Shown piece by piece: positions 24,255 to 32,633 of a DNA stretch of 37,152 nucleotides (within the stretch, counting starts at the first letter, position 1; each line of letters starts with the position of its first letter). This DNA comes from CAYUIS01 sp964444825 (lineage in GTDB: Bacteria; Chloroflexota; Anaerolineae; B4-G1). The stretch covers positions 1 through 37,152 of the forward strand of contig CAYUIS010000041.1 of NCBI GenBank assembly GCA_964444825.1, in the 5' to 3' direction. The notes below the pieces were generated by a model. It ran no database searches and was not told the DNA's origin. It worked only from the letters and a program-made list of their open reading frames with translations. The translations under genes and the position numbers were made by a program.

Positions 24255-25652
24255 CTAGGGCAGGCTCTCAACAACGTCCGCCAACAGCCCCAGATCCGGA
24301 GCTTGCACAAACAGAACATAGCGGGCTACCCGTAAGACGCACACCGTTCCCGTGCTGATTTCCCACCACTGTCCCCCAAGCCCTCGCGGCGCGCTGACAG
24401 GCCAAGCAGGCACATACCTCTGAGAGACCAGCGCAGCCAGTGCCCGCTCCAATTCGACGGCATCGGCAGGGCTGTCCCAAATGGTGCGCCATACGAGCAG
24501 CCGTTCCCCATCTTTGTCTTCCCACACGGCAAAGGTATCGCCATCCCAACCGCTAGCTGCCTCCCACGACGTCTCTTCTGACAAAACAGACTGGAGATAC
24601 AGACCAACGACAAACTCTCCCAGCGTATCTTGGACGAGGACATCCCAGTCCTCACCAAGAACACCGCTGAGGTTGGGCACGGCGACTTGGACAGGTTCTG
24701 TGTGCCCCTCCAAATAGCGCTCCGGGTGCAGCACCTGCTCGGTCGAGTGTGGTGGCCGGATATAGGCATCGTTGACCGCCTGCCACCCACCAACCTGAAA
24801 GAGCACACTCACAAAACGCTGTCCCTCCGAATACGGGAAACGCTCCAGCCGTGCCCAAGCTTCGACCTCATCCAGACCTTCCCCGTAGGCCGGTCGCTCT
24901 GCCTCCAGAACAAGCTCTAGCATGTGATCCCAATCAGCAGCCGTGATGTCTCCATACAGGTAGGAGGCCGTCACCAGTGCCGCGTCTCCTTCCACCAGTG
25001 CCTGGATAGCCAGCTTTTCATCGGTGGTGGTAGCACGGTCATCCATTGCGCCGAGATCAAAATGCTGATCCTGCAGAGCGTGAATATAGGCGTGTGCCAG
25101 CAAGGCCTGATCATCGGCACTGCTTTCAGGCCGACCAGCAGTGACATACAGTTGCTTCTGCTCAGGCACATACACACCTGCGGTCCGGTGAGGTTGAACC
25201 TGGATGGAAGAAGTATCTGGCAGCAGTCCGAGCTCCGCATACGGCAGGACCAAAGCCTCAATATCCTGGCGACCGTGGAACCGCTCCAGCAATCCGGTCA
25301 TCGCAGGTTCATCGAGGAAACTGAGTGGCACCTCGGCTCGAGGTGAAAGACCGCGAATGATCTCCACCTGATGAGCAATCTGATCGAACAGGCGAGCCGC
25401 CTGCACCTGCGACCAGATACCCTCCTCAAAGACAAAGGTCGGTGCTGGAGCAGGTGACGGAGACGGCGTTGGCAGAGATGCAGTTGCCCACACAGTTGGG
25501 GCCGGCGAGGGAGTAGAGACAGGTGACAGGTTCTTCCAGCTTTGCAGAGAGGTCACGATCAGCCCGGCGAGCATAGCAAAGACAACGACGACCGCCAGTA
25601 TCATCAAGATAATGACGCGGCGTTGCCCAGAAGTCAGACCACTAGCATTCAC
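24255..25652 (-). CDS. Membrane-anchored metallopeptidase-fold protein with lost catalytic Glu (HAxxH)
   Basis: 465 aa from a GTG at 25652 that overlaps the rph stop (GTGA). One N-terminal membrane segment (about 12-34) is followed by a Pro/Ser/Thr-rich linker (about 42-70) and an extracytoplasmic domain. The segment LLAHAYIHALQDQHFDL (His187-Ala188...His191) matches a gluzincin-like family whose usual form is AHEYTHALQDQHFDL, as I recall it. The catalytic Glu is Ala here (GCC codon, two changes from Glu). The likely third ligand remains in LVEGDA (Glu221). So zinc binding may persist without proteolysis. The C-terminal part (about 380-465) has no motif I know. Co-transcribed with rph and the SanA-like gene. 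Confidence 0.65.
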   Translation of the reverse strand: MNASGLTSGQRRVIILMILAVVVVFAMLAGLIVTSLQSWKNLSPVSTPSPAPTVWATASLPTPSPSPAPAPTFVFEEGIWSQVQAARLFDQIAHQVEIIRGLSPRAEVPLSFLDEPAMTGLLERFHGRQDIEALVLPYAELGLLPDTSSIQVQPHRTAGVYVPEQKQLYVTAGRPESSADDQALLAHAYIHALQDQHFDLGAMDDRATTTDEKLAIQALVEGDAALVTASYLYGDITAADWDHMLELVLEAERPAYGEGLDEVEAWARLERFPYSEGQRFVSVLFQVGGWQAVNDAYIRPPHSTEQVLHPERYLEGHTEPVQVAVPNLSGVLGEDWDVLVQDTLGEFVVGLYLQSVLSEETSWEAASGWDGDTFAVWEDKDGERLLVWRTIWDSPADAVELERALAALVSQRYVPAWPVSAPRGLGGQWWEISTGTVCVLRVARYVLFVQAPDLGLLADVVESLP

Positions 25653-26371
25653 GCCAGCGCCTCGCGCTGATACTGTAAGAGCCGGTCGATACCTCGAGAC
25701 GCCAGATCCAGCATCTTGTCAAGTGTTTCCCGTGAGAAGGGCGATCCTTCAGCGGTGCCTTGTACCTCAACCAGGCGCCCATCGCCCATCATCACGACAT
25801 TGAGATCAACCTCAGCATCTCGATCTTCGACATAGCACAGATCAAGCCTTATGTCGCCGTTCACAACGCCGACGCTTACCGCTGCCACGGGCTGACCAAG
25901 CACCTCGGCCACGACAAGACCTTGCCCGATAAGCCGACGCAGCGCCAGCACGACGGCGACATAGCTGCCAGTGACGGCGGCAGTGCGGGTGCCACCGTCA
26001 GCCTGGAGCACATCACAGTCGACAACCAGAGTACGCCGTCCCAACAAGCTCAGGTTGACGGCGGCGCGAAGGGAGCGCCCTATAAAACGACGGATCTCTT
26101 GCGTCCGACCCCGGAGCCCGTCCGTTTCCCGGCGCGTGCGCGTTTGCGTGGATCGTGGAAGCAGTCCATACTCAGCGGTCAGCCAGCCCCCCGTCGCCCC
26201 CTGCGTGGTCATCCAGGGGGGCGTCTCTTCCGTGATGCTGACGTTGCACAACACACGAGTACGTCCCGTCTCGACCAACACGGAGCCTTCGGGGTACTCT
26301 ATATAGTCCTTGACAAGTTTGACAGGACGCAGGTCAGCGTTGAGCCGTCCATCGATGCGGACCTTGGCCAT
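25649..26371 (-). CDS. rph: Ribonuclease PH
   Basis: 240 aa from ATG 26371, the normal family length; the upstream extension reads through the promoter. RNase PH is a phosphorolytic 3'-5' exoribonuclease that trims tRNA 3' ends, as a hexameric ring. Landmarks: GSVLVETGRTRVLCNVSI, PRSTQTRTRRE, GRTQEIRRFIGRSLRAAV (Arg-rich tRNA and phosphate site), DCDVLQADGGTRTAAVTG and VEVQGTAEGSPFSRE. It carries its own promoter 10 nt before the ATG and no Shine-Dalgarno, so it is probably leaderless, although read-through from glnA (77-nt gap) is possible. Downstream it overlaps the metallopeptidase-like gene by 4 nt. Confidence 0.95.
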   Translation of the reverse strand: MAKVRIDGRLNADLRPVKLVKDYIEYPEGSVLVETGRTRVLCNVSITEETPPWMTTQGATGGWLTAEYGLLPRSTQTRTRRETDGLRGRTQEIRRFIGRSLRAAVNLSLLGRRTLVVDCDVLQADGGTRTAAVTGSYVAVVLALRRLIGQGLVVAEVLGQPVAAVSVGVVNGDIRLDLCYVEDRDAEVDLNVVMMGDGRLVEVQGTAEGSPFSRETLDKMLDLASRGIDRLLQYQREALA

Positions 26372-26381
26372 AATACGCAGG

Positions 26382-26409
26382 ATTATACCACGCAGGTATG
26401 GTGGAGCAA
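26382..26409 (-). promoter_or_regulatory. rph promoter (leaderless)
   Basis: Minus strand: TTGCTC (26409-26404), 16-nt spacer, TATAAT (26387-26382), then 10 nt to the rph ATG. The -35/-10 pair is the same as at 29906-29933. Confidence 0.55.
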
Positions 26410-26447
26410 AGCTATCTCCAGCAAGAGCCGCTCGATTATCCCACAAC

Positions 26448-27791
26448 CTAGGCCGTCTCTAGATATCGCTCCAGCTCCCAGCTTGACACCTGGATACGGT
26501 ACTCGTCCCATTCCGCCCACTTGGCCCGCAGAAAAGCTTCGGTGATATTGGGCCCCAACGCATCCTGAATCACCTCGTCCTGCTCCAGCAAACTCAAAGC
26601 CTCTGCAAGCGTCCCTGGCAGCGTGCCTATGGCGCGCTCGCGCAGATCACCCTGATCAAAGTCATACACATCCTCATTGACCGCTGCTGGCGGAGTCAGG
26701 TCCCGCTCGATGCCATCCAGTCCGGCTGCAAGCATAGCCGCGAAGGCCAGGTACGAATTGCTGCTAGGGTCAGGACAGCGCAGTTCCAGGCGCGTGGCCC
26801 CTTCTCGGTGCGCCCCATGACCAGGAACGCGGATCAACGCTGAGCGATTAAGACGTGCCCAGCAGATATAGACCGGCGCTTCATAGCCTGGCGTCAGGCG
26901 CTTATAACTGTTGACTGTAGGAGCCACCACCGCCGCCAACGCTTGGGCGTGCTCGAGCTGCCCAGCGATAAAGTTGTAGGCTAGCCGAGAGAGACCATAC
27001 TCGTCGTCCGGGTCATAGAACAGGTTGTGACCATCCGCACCAAAAACACTCTGATGCACGTGCATACCGGAACCGTTGATTCCGAATATCGGCTTGGGCA
27101 TAAAGCTGGCATAGATCCCGTGGGTAGCCGCGATCGCACGCACGATGTATTTGAATGTGGCGGCATTGTCGGCGCTCGTCAACGCATCGGCGTAGCGGAA
27201 GTCAATCTCGTGCTGACCAGAGGCCACCTCGTGATGGCTCATCTCAACGTGCATGCCCATCGCTTCCAGTGCCAGGATGATCTCACTGCGCACTTTCTGC
27301 GCCTCATCCCGAGGCGAAAAGTCGAAATAGCTCCCCACGTCGTGTGGCACAGGACGCACCGGATACCCTGTGTTACGTTCACTATCTCGCTTGAACAAGA
27401 AGAACTCTAGCTCAGGGCCAACGTTGTAGGTATATCCTCGTTCAGCAGCTCGGGCGATCATTCGCCGCAGTGCCTGACGTGGCGAGCTGGGAGCGGGCTG
27501 GCCATCAGGGCGATAGACATCACAGATAAACCGCGCCCGTCGCCGCTCTGGCGCACTCCACGGCAGTACCTGATACGTCGTCGGATCCAGCACCAGAGTC
27601 CTATCGCTTTCATAGATGCGCGCGAACCCCTGAATAGATGAACCATCGAACCAAATCCCTTGTTCCAGTGCCTGTTCCAGACCAGCCGCGGGAATCGTGA
27701 CACTCTTGATGGTCCCCAAAATGTCTGTGAATTGAAGGCTGACGAATAGTACACCGTCCGCCTTGACCCGGCTTATTAGATCGTTTGACAT
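26448..27791 (-). CDS. glnA: Glutamine synthetase, type I
   Basis: 447 aa; ATG 27791 with GGGAGGAG just upstream. It makes glutamine from glutamate, ammonia and ATP as a dodecamer. Motifs in order: DGSSIQGF (49-56), GPELEFFLF (125-133, metal ligands), HHEVASGQHEIDF, GSGMHVHQS, then NSYKRLTPGYEAPVYICWA and NRSALIRVPG. The short form (about 445 aa) and the lack of an NLYDLP adenylylation site suggest the GSI-alpha type, controlled by feedback and not by adenylylation; this is inference. It follows aspS by 78 nt. No GlnR or PII-like gene is nearby. Cytoplasmic. Confidence 0.95.
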   Translation of the reverse strand: MSNDLISRVKADGVLFVSLQFTDILGTIKSVTIPAAGLEQALEQGIWFDGSSIQGFARIYESDRTLVLDPTTYQVLPWSAPERRRARFICDVYRPDGQPAPSSPRQALRRMIARAAERGYTYNVGPELEFFLFKRDSERNTGYPVRPVPHDVGSYFDFSPRDEAQKVRSEIILALEAMGMHVEMSHHEVASGQHEIDFRYADALTSADNAATFKYIVRAIAATHGIYASFMPKPIFGINGSGMHVHQSVFGADGHNLFYDPDDEYGLSRLAYNFIAGQLEHAQALAAVVAPTVNSYKRLTPGYEAPVYICWARLNRSALIRVPGHGAHREGATRLELRCPDPSSNSYLAFAAMLAAGLDGIERDLTPPAAVNEDVYDFDQGDLRERAIGTLPGTLAEALSLLEQDEVIQDALGPNITEAFLRAKWAEWDEYRIQVSSWELERYLETA

Positions 27792-27869
27792 CTCTCCTCC
27801 CTTTGTCTGCGAGTTTGATTATGGGGCACAAAGCACTCCAGACATACCGCCTCGGCAACCATCTACCGC

Positions 27870-29642
27870 CTACTCTTTGTCCTTTATCCGGATGTGCAAT
27901 TCATCCAGTTGCTCGGGCTCCACCGACGAGGGCGCTCCAGCCATCAGGTCGGCCGCCTGCTGCGTCTTGGGGAAAGCGATCACTTCACGGATATTTGGCT
28001 CCCCGGCCAACAGCATCACCAACCGGTCGATGCCAGGCGCGATTCCCCCATGGGGCGGTGTGCCGTATTCGAACGCCTCCAACATATGCCCGAAACGCTC
28101 CTGTGCTACCTCCACATCCAGCCCAATCAGCTCAAACACTCGCTCCTGCACCTCGCGTCGATGGATCCGGATGCTGCCCCCCCCCGTCTCCTCGCCATTG
28201 ATCACCAAGTCATACTGCTGACCCCGTGCAGCGCCGGGATCAGAGTCCAGGAGTCGCAGATCCTCCTCCATCGGGGCCGTGAAAAGGTGGTGACTGGGAT
28301 CCCAACGCTGCTCGTCTTCGTTCCACTCGAACAGTGGAAAGTCGATCACCCAGCAACACGCCAACACCTCGCGATTCCGCAATCCCAGGCGCTCACCCAA
28401 CTCAAGTCGAAGCCGGCTCAGCGCAGCGTTAGCAGCCGATACACCATCGGCAACAAACAGCAACAGGTCACCCGGTTCTGCCGCCATTCGATCGATGATC
28501 GCGTCCACCTCACCCTCGGCAAGAAACTTGGCAAAGGAGGAGCGCACCGTTCCATTTTCCTCGCCCAACGAGAGCCAGGCCAGTCCTTTGGCCCCCTCGT
28601 TCAGAGCCAATTCGGTCAGTTCATCGATCTGCCGTCGGCTGTAGGAACCGCAGCCCGAAACACAGATACCTTTTACCTGTCCACCGGCGGCGACTGTCTT
28701 GCCAAAGACCTTGAATCCGCTCCCTGCCACCAGGTCAGAGATGTCCACCAACTCCATCCCAAAGCGCATATCAGGCCGATCAGTACCAAAACGCGCCATT
28801 GCCTCCGCATAGGTGATACGATGAAATGGTGTGAAAAGCAGCTCGCGGTCGGAACAGTCTTGGATGACATCGATCGTCATACGTTCTATCAGGTCCATCA
28901 CGTCTTCTCGATCGACGAAACTCATCTCCAGGTCCAGTTGAGTGAACTCTGGCTGGCGATCACCTCGCTGATCCTCATCGCGGAAACAGCGGGCAATCTG
29001 AAAGTACCGCTCGTAACCCGCGACCATCAGCAACTGCTTGAGCTGCTGGGGCGACTGAGGAAGGGCATAGAACTTGCCAGGGTGCACACGACTCGGCACC
29101 AAATAGTCCCTGGCTCCCTCCGGTGTGGTCTTGAACAGAATGGGCGTCTCGATCTCGACAAAACCGCGCTCGGTGAGGAAATCTCGGATATACTTGACCA
29201 CCCTGTGGCGTAGGAGGAGGTTACGCTGCATACGCGGTCGCCGCAGGTCAAGATAGCGGTATCTGAGCCGCACCGCCTCATCCACCGGACTATCATCATA
29301 GACATAGAATGGGGGAGTCTTGGCTTGATTCAGGACTTTTACACGGCTCGCTACCACCTCAATCTGACCTGTGGGCAGATCGGGGTTGGTCAAACCCTCA
29401 GGTCGTGCCTGAACGACGCCCGTCACCTGAAGCACAAACTCACCTCGTGATTGCTGCAACGTCGCGTGTGCCTCGGGTGCGCCCTTGGGACTCGAAACGA
29501 CCTGCACGATGCCGGACCGGTCACGCAGATCCACAAAAGCCAGGCCGCCGTGGTCGCGCCAGCGATTCACCCAACCCGCCAACTCTACCTCCTGGCCAAT
29601 ATGGGCCGTATGCAAATCTCCGCAATGGTGTGTCTTTAGCAT
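27870..29642 (-). CDS. aspS: Aspartyl-tRNA synthetase, bacterial type
   Basis: 590 aa, normal for the bacterial form with the GAD insertion. N-terminal OB-fold anticodon-binding domain about 1-110 (VELAGWVNRWRDHGGLAFVDLRD). Class II motifs: ETPILFKTTPEGARDYLVP, FRDEDQRGDRQPEF (motif 2) and GIAPGIDRLVMLLAG (motif 3). QSPQQLKQ in the active site and GGSIRIH are also present. The ATG at 29642 is preceded by GAGGAGAGG. Whether it charges only tRNA-Asp or also tRNA-Asn cannot be read from the window. The roughly 200-nt leader has an attenuator-like structure. It heads a minus-strand run with glnA. Confidence 0.95.
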   Translation of the reverse strand: MLKTHHCGDLHTAHIGQEVELAGWVNRWRDHGGLAFVDLRDRSGIVQVVSSPKGAPEAHATLQQSRGEFVLQVTGVVQARPEGLTNPDLPTGQIEVVASRVKVLNQAKTPPFYVYDDSPVDEAVRLRYRYLDLRRPRMQRNLLLRHRVVKYIRDFLTERGFVEIETPILFKTTPEGARDYLVPSRVHPGKFYALPQSPQQLKQLLMVAGYERYFQIARCFRDEDQRGDRQPEFTQLDLEMSFVDREDVMDLIERMTIDVIQDCSDRELLFTPFHRITYAEAMARFGTDRPDMRFGMELVDISDLVAGSGFKVFGKTVAAGGQVKGICVSGCGSYSRRQIDELTELALNEGAKGLAWLSLGEENGTVRSSFAKFLAEGEVDAIIDRMAAEPGDLLLFVADGVSAANAALSRLRLELGERLGLRNREVLACCWVIDFPLFEWNEDEQRWDPSHHLFTAPMEEDLRLLDSDPGAARGQQYDLVINGEETGGGSIRIHRREVQERVFELIGLDVEVAQERFGHMLEAFEYGTPPHGGIAPGIDRLVMLLAGEPNIREVIAFPKTQQAADLMAGAPSSVEPEQLDELHIRIKDKE

Positions 29643-29706
29643 AGTCCTCTCCTCGATGAACGTGTTCCAAACTCTGCGCTATTCTACCTACGTTGCCCAA
29701 AAGAAC

Positions 29707-29730
29707 AAGCCGCCCTATCTAGGGCGGCTT
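29707..29730. terminator. Strong hairpin in the aspS leader, terminator-like on both strands
   Basis: AAGCCGCCCTA (29707-29717), 2-nt centre, TAGGGCGGCTT (29720-29730): an 11-bp perfect stem. On the minus strand it is followed by GTTCTTTT and lies 64 nt before the aspS ATG, downstream of the aspS promoter. On the plus strand TTTTCTTCTT follows. It fits an attenuator for aspS. Confidence 0.65.
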
Positions 29731-29771
29731 TTCTTCTTCCGAAAACGAGAACCAGACGTGTCAGACCGTCG

Positions 29772-29786
29772 GCCGCCCTCGAGGGC
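29772..29786 (-). promoter_or_regulatory. Possible antiterminator / anti-antiterminator element of aspS
   Basis: On the minus strand AGGGCGGC (29779-29772) can pair over 8 bp with GCCGCCCT in the first arm of the hairpin at 29707-29730, which would block terminator formation. The same bases are inside a palindrome GCCCTCGAGGGC (29775-29786), giving a third, competing fold. The signal it may sense is unknown. Confidence 0.4.
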
Positions 29787-29847
29787 TGCGGGGATTCTGA
29801 TCATTATCCACAACGAGCCGAACGGAATACGCCTTCATTCTGGTTGC

Positions 29848-29875
29848 AGTGTACCACGCTTTACGCACAAGTCAA
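29848..29875 (-). promoter_or_regulatory. aspS promoter
   Basis: Minus strand: TTGACT (29875-29870), 16-nt spacer, TACACT (29853-29848). The predicted start near 29841 gives a leader of about 199 nt. Confidence 0.55.
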
Positions 29876-29905
29876 ACGTCGTCAAGTCCCCCGAACGTGA
29901 CCAGG

Positions 29906-29933
29906 TTGCTCACATACCCAAAGGCGGTATAAT
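29906..29933 (+). promoter_or_regulatory. Promoter of the spermidine-synthase-like operon (leaderless)
   Basis: TTGCTC (29906-29911), 16-nt spacer, TATAAT (29928-29933), then only 6 nt to the ATG at 29940. No Shine-Dalgarno. Confidence 0.65.
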
Positions 29934-29939
29934 GGGTCT

Positions 29940-31478
29940 ATGCGTGGAAGAAACGCCCACCTTTACATCACCGCCTTCACCGGTGGGCTGGCTTCGCTGG
30001 CCGTCGAGATGACCGCTTCCAGCCTACTTCGCAACCACTTTGGCACTGCCAACCTGGTGTGGGCAACCATCATTGGGCTGATCCTGCTGTTCCTGGCGGT
30101 TGGCTACTTCTTCGGAGGGCGATGGGCAGATCGCTCTCCCCACCCTGCCACGCTCTACCAGATTATGGCTTGGGCCGGCCTCCTTACTGGCATCGTACCC
30201 TTCGCTGCCCATCCAGTACTCGCACTCACATCGTCAGCCTTTGATCGCTTTGATGCCTTTCTTCTCGGTGGCTCCTTTCTTACCGTGATGGTTCTGTTTA
30301 GCATCCCGGTCACGCTGATGGGCTGTATCTCACCGTTCATCATCAAGCTACTGATGAGAGACGTCGAGAGCGCCGGCAGTGTCGCTGGTCGCGTCTATGC
30401 CATCTCCACGGGGGGCAGCTTCCTCGGCACATTCCTGCCCAATCTTTTGCTCGTGCCCACCATCGGTACACGCAACACCTTTGTCCTGTTGTCGCTGCTC
30501 CTGTTGTCCGTCGCGCTTGCTGGTCTTGCCCGTTGCGCGCCGCGCCGGATGCTGCTGTATGCCTGGATGCCCCTGGTCATTGTCTTGCTTGCTCTGCTAC
30601 TGCGAGGACAACCAGTCAAGGCAGCCGAGAACGCCATCTACGAAACCGAGTCCGCCTACAACTATATCCAGGTCGTAGAGGATGAGCGAGGGTGCCTATC
30701 TCTCCTGCTAAACGAGGGACAAGGCATCCACTCCGTCTATTGTCCCGATCAATTGCGGACCCCCGGACCGTGGGATTTCTTCCTCATCGCCCCCTACTTT
30801 AACTCCCCTCCGTATGCTCCTGATAGGCTTGACAGCGTTATGCTCATCGGGCTGGCCGCTGGGACTATGGCCCGGCAGTACACCGCGGTGTACGGGCCGC
30901 TCCCTATCGATGGCGTGGAGATTGATCCCCGGATCGTCCAGGTCGGACGAGAGTACTTTGGGATGAACCAACCCAATCTCAACGTCACCGTCGCCGACGG
31001 ACGTTATGCCCTCGCCCAGTCTGACCGACGGTACACCGTGATCGGCGTAGACGCCTATCGGCTGCCCTACATCCCCCCACACCTGGCCACCGTGGAGTTC
31101 TTCCATCAGGTTCGAGATCACCTTAGCACCGACGGAGTCCTCGTTATCAATGTCGGGCATACGCCCGATGACTACCGGCTGGTGGAGGCTATGCTGGCAA
31201 CGCTGCTCAAGGTCTTTCCCTCAGCCCACGTGATCGACGTCCCGTTTAGCTTCAATGCGGTTGTTGTGGCCACCGTTCAACCAACCAGCGCCCACAACCT
31301 GCTGCTCAACCTACCCACCCTGGAGGGCGACGAGTTTCTACATCCAACGGCACTGACTGCGATAGCTAACCTTCGCCCCACAAAGCCTGGGCCGGTGGTC
31401 TTTACCGATGACCGAGCCGCTATCGAATTGATGACCAACACCCTGGTATTCGAGTATGCTCTGAAAGGAAATAGATGA
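29940..31478 (+). CDS. Fused membrane / spermidine-synthase-like methyltransferase-fold protein
   Basis: 512 aa. About seven membrane segments (residues about 8-220) precede a soluble spermidine-synthase-like Rossmann domain (about 235-460). Visible landmarks: YETESAYNYIQVVED (typical start of the domain), LLNEGQGIHS, VMLIGLAAGTMARQY (glycine-rich nucleotide loop), VEIDPRIVQVGREYF and VTVADGRYAL. Such fused proteins are widespread and poorly characterised; actual polyamine synthesis is not shown. The catalytic Asp region reads VIGVDAYRLPYIPPHLAT, as in other fused members and unlike bona fide SpeE. First gene of an operon with the TIGR01906-type protein (4-nt overlap, ATGA). The start codon is 6 nt after a -10 box, so it is the best leaderless case in the window. 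Confidence 0.82.
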   Translation: MRGRNAHLYITAFTGGLASLAVEMTASSLLRNHFGTANLVWATIIGLILLFLAVGYFFGGRWADRSPHPATLYQIMAWAGLLTGIVPFAAHPVLALTSSAFDRFDAFLLGGSFLTVMVLFSIPVTLMGCISPFIIKLLMRDVESAGSVAGRVYAISTGGSFLGTFLPNLLLVPTIGTRNTFVLLSLLLLSVALAGLARCAPRRMLLYAWMPLVIVLLALLLRGQPVKAAENAIYETESAYNYIQVVEDERGCLSLLLNEGQGIHSVYCPDQLRTPGPWDFFLIAPYFNSPPYAPDRLDSVMLIGLAAGTMARQYTAVYGPLPIDGVEIDPRIVQVGREYFGMNQPNLNVTVADGRYALAQSDRRYTVIGVDAYRLPYIPPHLATVEFFHQVRDHLSTDGVLVINVGHTPDDYRLVEAMLATLLKVFPSAHVIDVPFSFNAVVVATVQPTSAHNLLLNLPTLEGDEFLHPTALTAIANLRPTKPGPVVFTDDRAAIELMTNTLVFEYALKGNR

Positions 31479-32194
31479 AACGCCGAATATGGCTTGATCT
31501 GATCCGATGGCTGATCGTGCTGGCTGTACCCATCGCTCTGCTGGCTGCAAACTTGAGTATCGTGACCAGTCAGTGGTTCGTACACTGGGAGTACAACAAG
31601 GCAGGGTTTCCTGCCGATCCCTACGGCCTCTCAGTAGGTGAGAGAGCTCACCTGGCTGAGGTTTGTGTGGACTATCTGGCCACCAACGCGCCCATCGCCC
31701 TTCTCGAGGACCTGCGACTGCCTGACGGCGCACCGGCGTTTAACGCACGAGAGCTGCGGCATATGGTTGATGTGCAGGCCGCATACCAAAAGCTCCTGGC
31801 AGCCGGCATCGTCGGTGCGATTGTTTTGTGCTCCGGTATCGCAGTTTTGTCGATAAAAGGCCCGCCCTATCGAAGTTTCTCCTCGGCGCTGGCGAACGGC
31901 GCTCGCCTTACATTGGGATTGCTGGGAGCTGTCGGGCTGTACATGGTCCTGGGCTGGCAGTCGTTCTTCACGTTCTTCCACCGCATCTTTTTTGAGGGCG
32001 AGACCTGGCTTTTCCCTTACTCCGACACGCTGATTCGTCTGTTTCCAATGCGCTTCTGGATTGACGTCGCTGTAGTTATTGTCGGTTTGCTAGCTGCTGA
32101 GGCCGTGGCCGTGGCCGGTTTCGGGACCATCTGGGCCAAGAGAGAAAGACGAGAGAGGCAGACAAATGAGGAAACAGCGGATCCTGGTCGCTGA
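31475..32194 (+). CDS. TIGR01906 / DUF1461-type integral membrane protein
   Basis: 239 aa, overlapping the previous gene by 4 nt. Four or so membrane segments: about 10-28, 110-130, 145-165 and 195-215. Between the last two is the family signature FFTFFHRIFFEGETWLFPY followed by DTLIRLFPMRFW. The first external loop contains ELRHMVDVQ, also usual. These proteins occur in Firmicutes and Chloroflexota; their function is unknown. Translational coupling to the spermidine-synthase-like gene and a 29-nt out-of-frame overlap with the response regulator suggest one transcript. Confidence 0.8.
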   Translation: MKRRIWLDLIRWLIVLAVPIALLAANLSIVTSQWFVHWEYNKAGFPADPYGLSVGERAHLAEVCVDYLATNAPIALLEDLRLPDGAPAFNARELRHMVDVQAAYQKLLAAGIVGAIVLCSGIAVLSIKGPPYRSFSSALANGARLTLGLLGAVGLYMVLGWQSFFTFFHRIFFEGETWLFPYSDTLIRLFPMRFWIDVAVVIVGLLAAEAVAVAGFGTIWAKRERRERQTNEETADPGR

Positions 32195-32540
32195 AGACCA
32201 CGAACCCCTCCTTATAGGGATTCAGCAAATCCTGGAAACAGCCGGCTACACCGTGCTTACAGCCAGCGATGGACTGGAGGCACTTCAGATACTGGAACAC
32301 ACCCGACCGGATTTGATCCTGGCAGACATCATGATGCCCACTGTGGATGGGTACGCCCTGTTGGAGCGACTGCGCAGCAGACCAGAATGGGCCGACATTC
32401 CGCTCGTGTTTCTGACCTCCAAAGCCGACACTACGGATATCCGGAAAGGCAGGGAACTGGGAGCCAACGGGTACATCACCAAGCCATTCGATCCTAGCGA
32501 GCTATTGGCGACTGTGCATTCGCTCCTGGGGCGGGACTGA
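32166..32540 (+). CDS. Single-domain response regulator (CheY-like receiver)
   Basis: 124 aa, a receiver domain only. Acid pocket Glu10-Asp11, phospho-acceptor Asp54 in ADIMMP, Thr84 in FLTSK and Lys106 in YITKPF are all in place. There is no output domain, so it probably acts by protein contact. No histidine kinase is in this window, so it is an orphan. The ATG at 32166 lies inside the 3' end of the TIGR01906-type gene (29-nt overlap), with a GAGAGG-like site 7 nt before it. Cytoplasmic. Confidence 0.9.
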   Translation: MRKQRILVAEDHEPLLIGIQQILETAGYTVLTASDGLEALQILEHTRPDLILADIMMPTVDGYALLERLRSRPEWADIPLVFLTSKADTTDIRKGRELGANGYITKPFDPSELLATVHSLLGRD

Positions 32541-32597
32541 GCATACTTGAATGTTCAGCCCACACCTACGATGCACAACAATCGGGCCCGACAGCAT

Positions 32598-32625
32598 TTG
32601 ACTTTGACAATGCATCGTCTATAAT
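32598..32625 (+). promoter_or_regulatory. Promoter of the GT2 gene (leaderless)
   Basis: TTGACT (32598-32603), 16-nt spacer, TATAAT (32620-32625), 8 nt before ATG 32634; no Shine-Dalgarno. A consensus TTGACA at 32604-32609 is too close to pair with this -10. Confidence 0.6.
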
Positions 32626-32633
32626 CTACCCAT

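Noticed and set aside
27894..29213. Long plus-strand open frame (439 codons) opposite aspS
   Set aside because: It is the antisense shadow of aspS; the product has no recognisable fold, no ribosome site, and aspS is certain.
29643..29841. T-box riboswitch in front of aspS
   Set aside because: A leader of suitable length with a terminator-like hairpin is present, but I could not find the conserved T-box sequence or a convincing specifier loop, so I report only a generic attenuator candidate.
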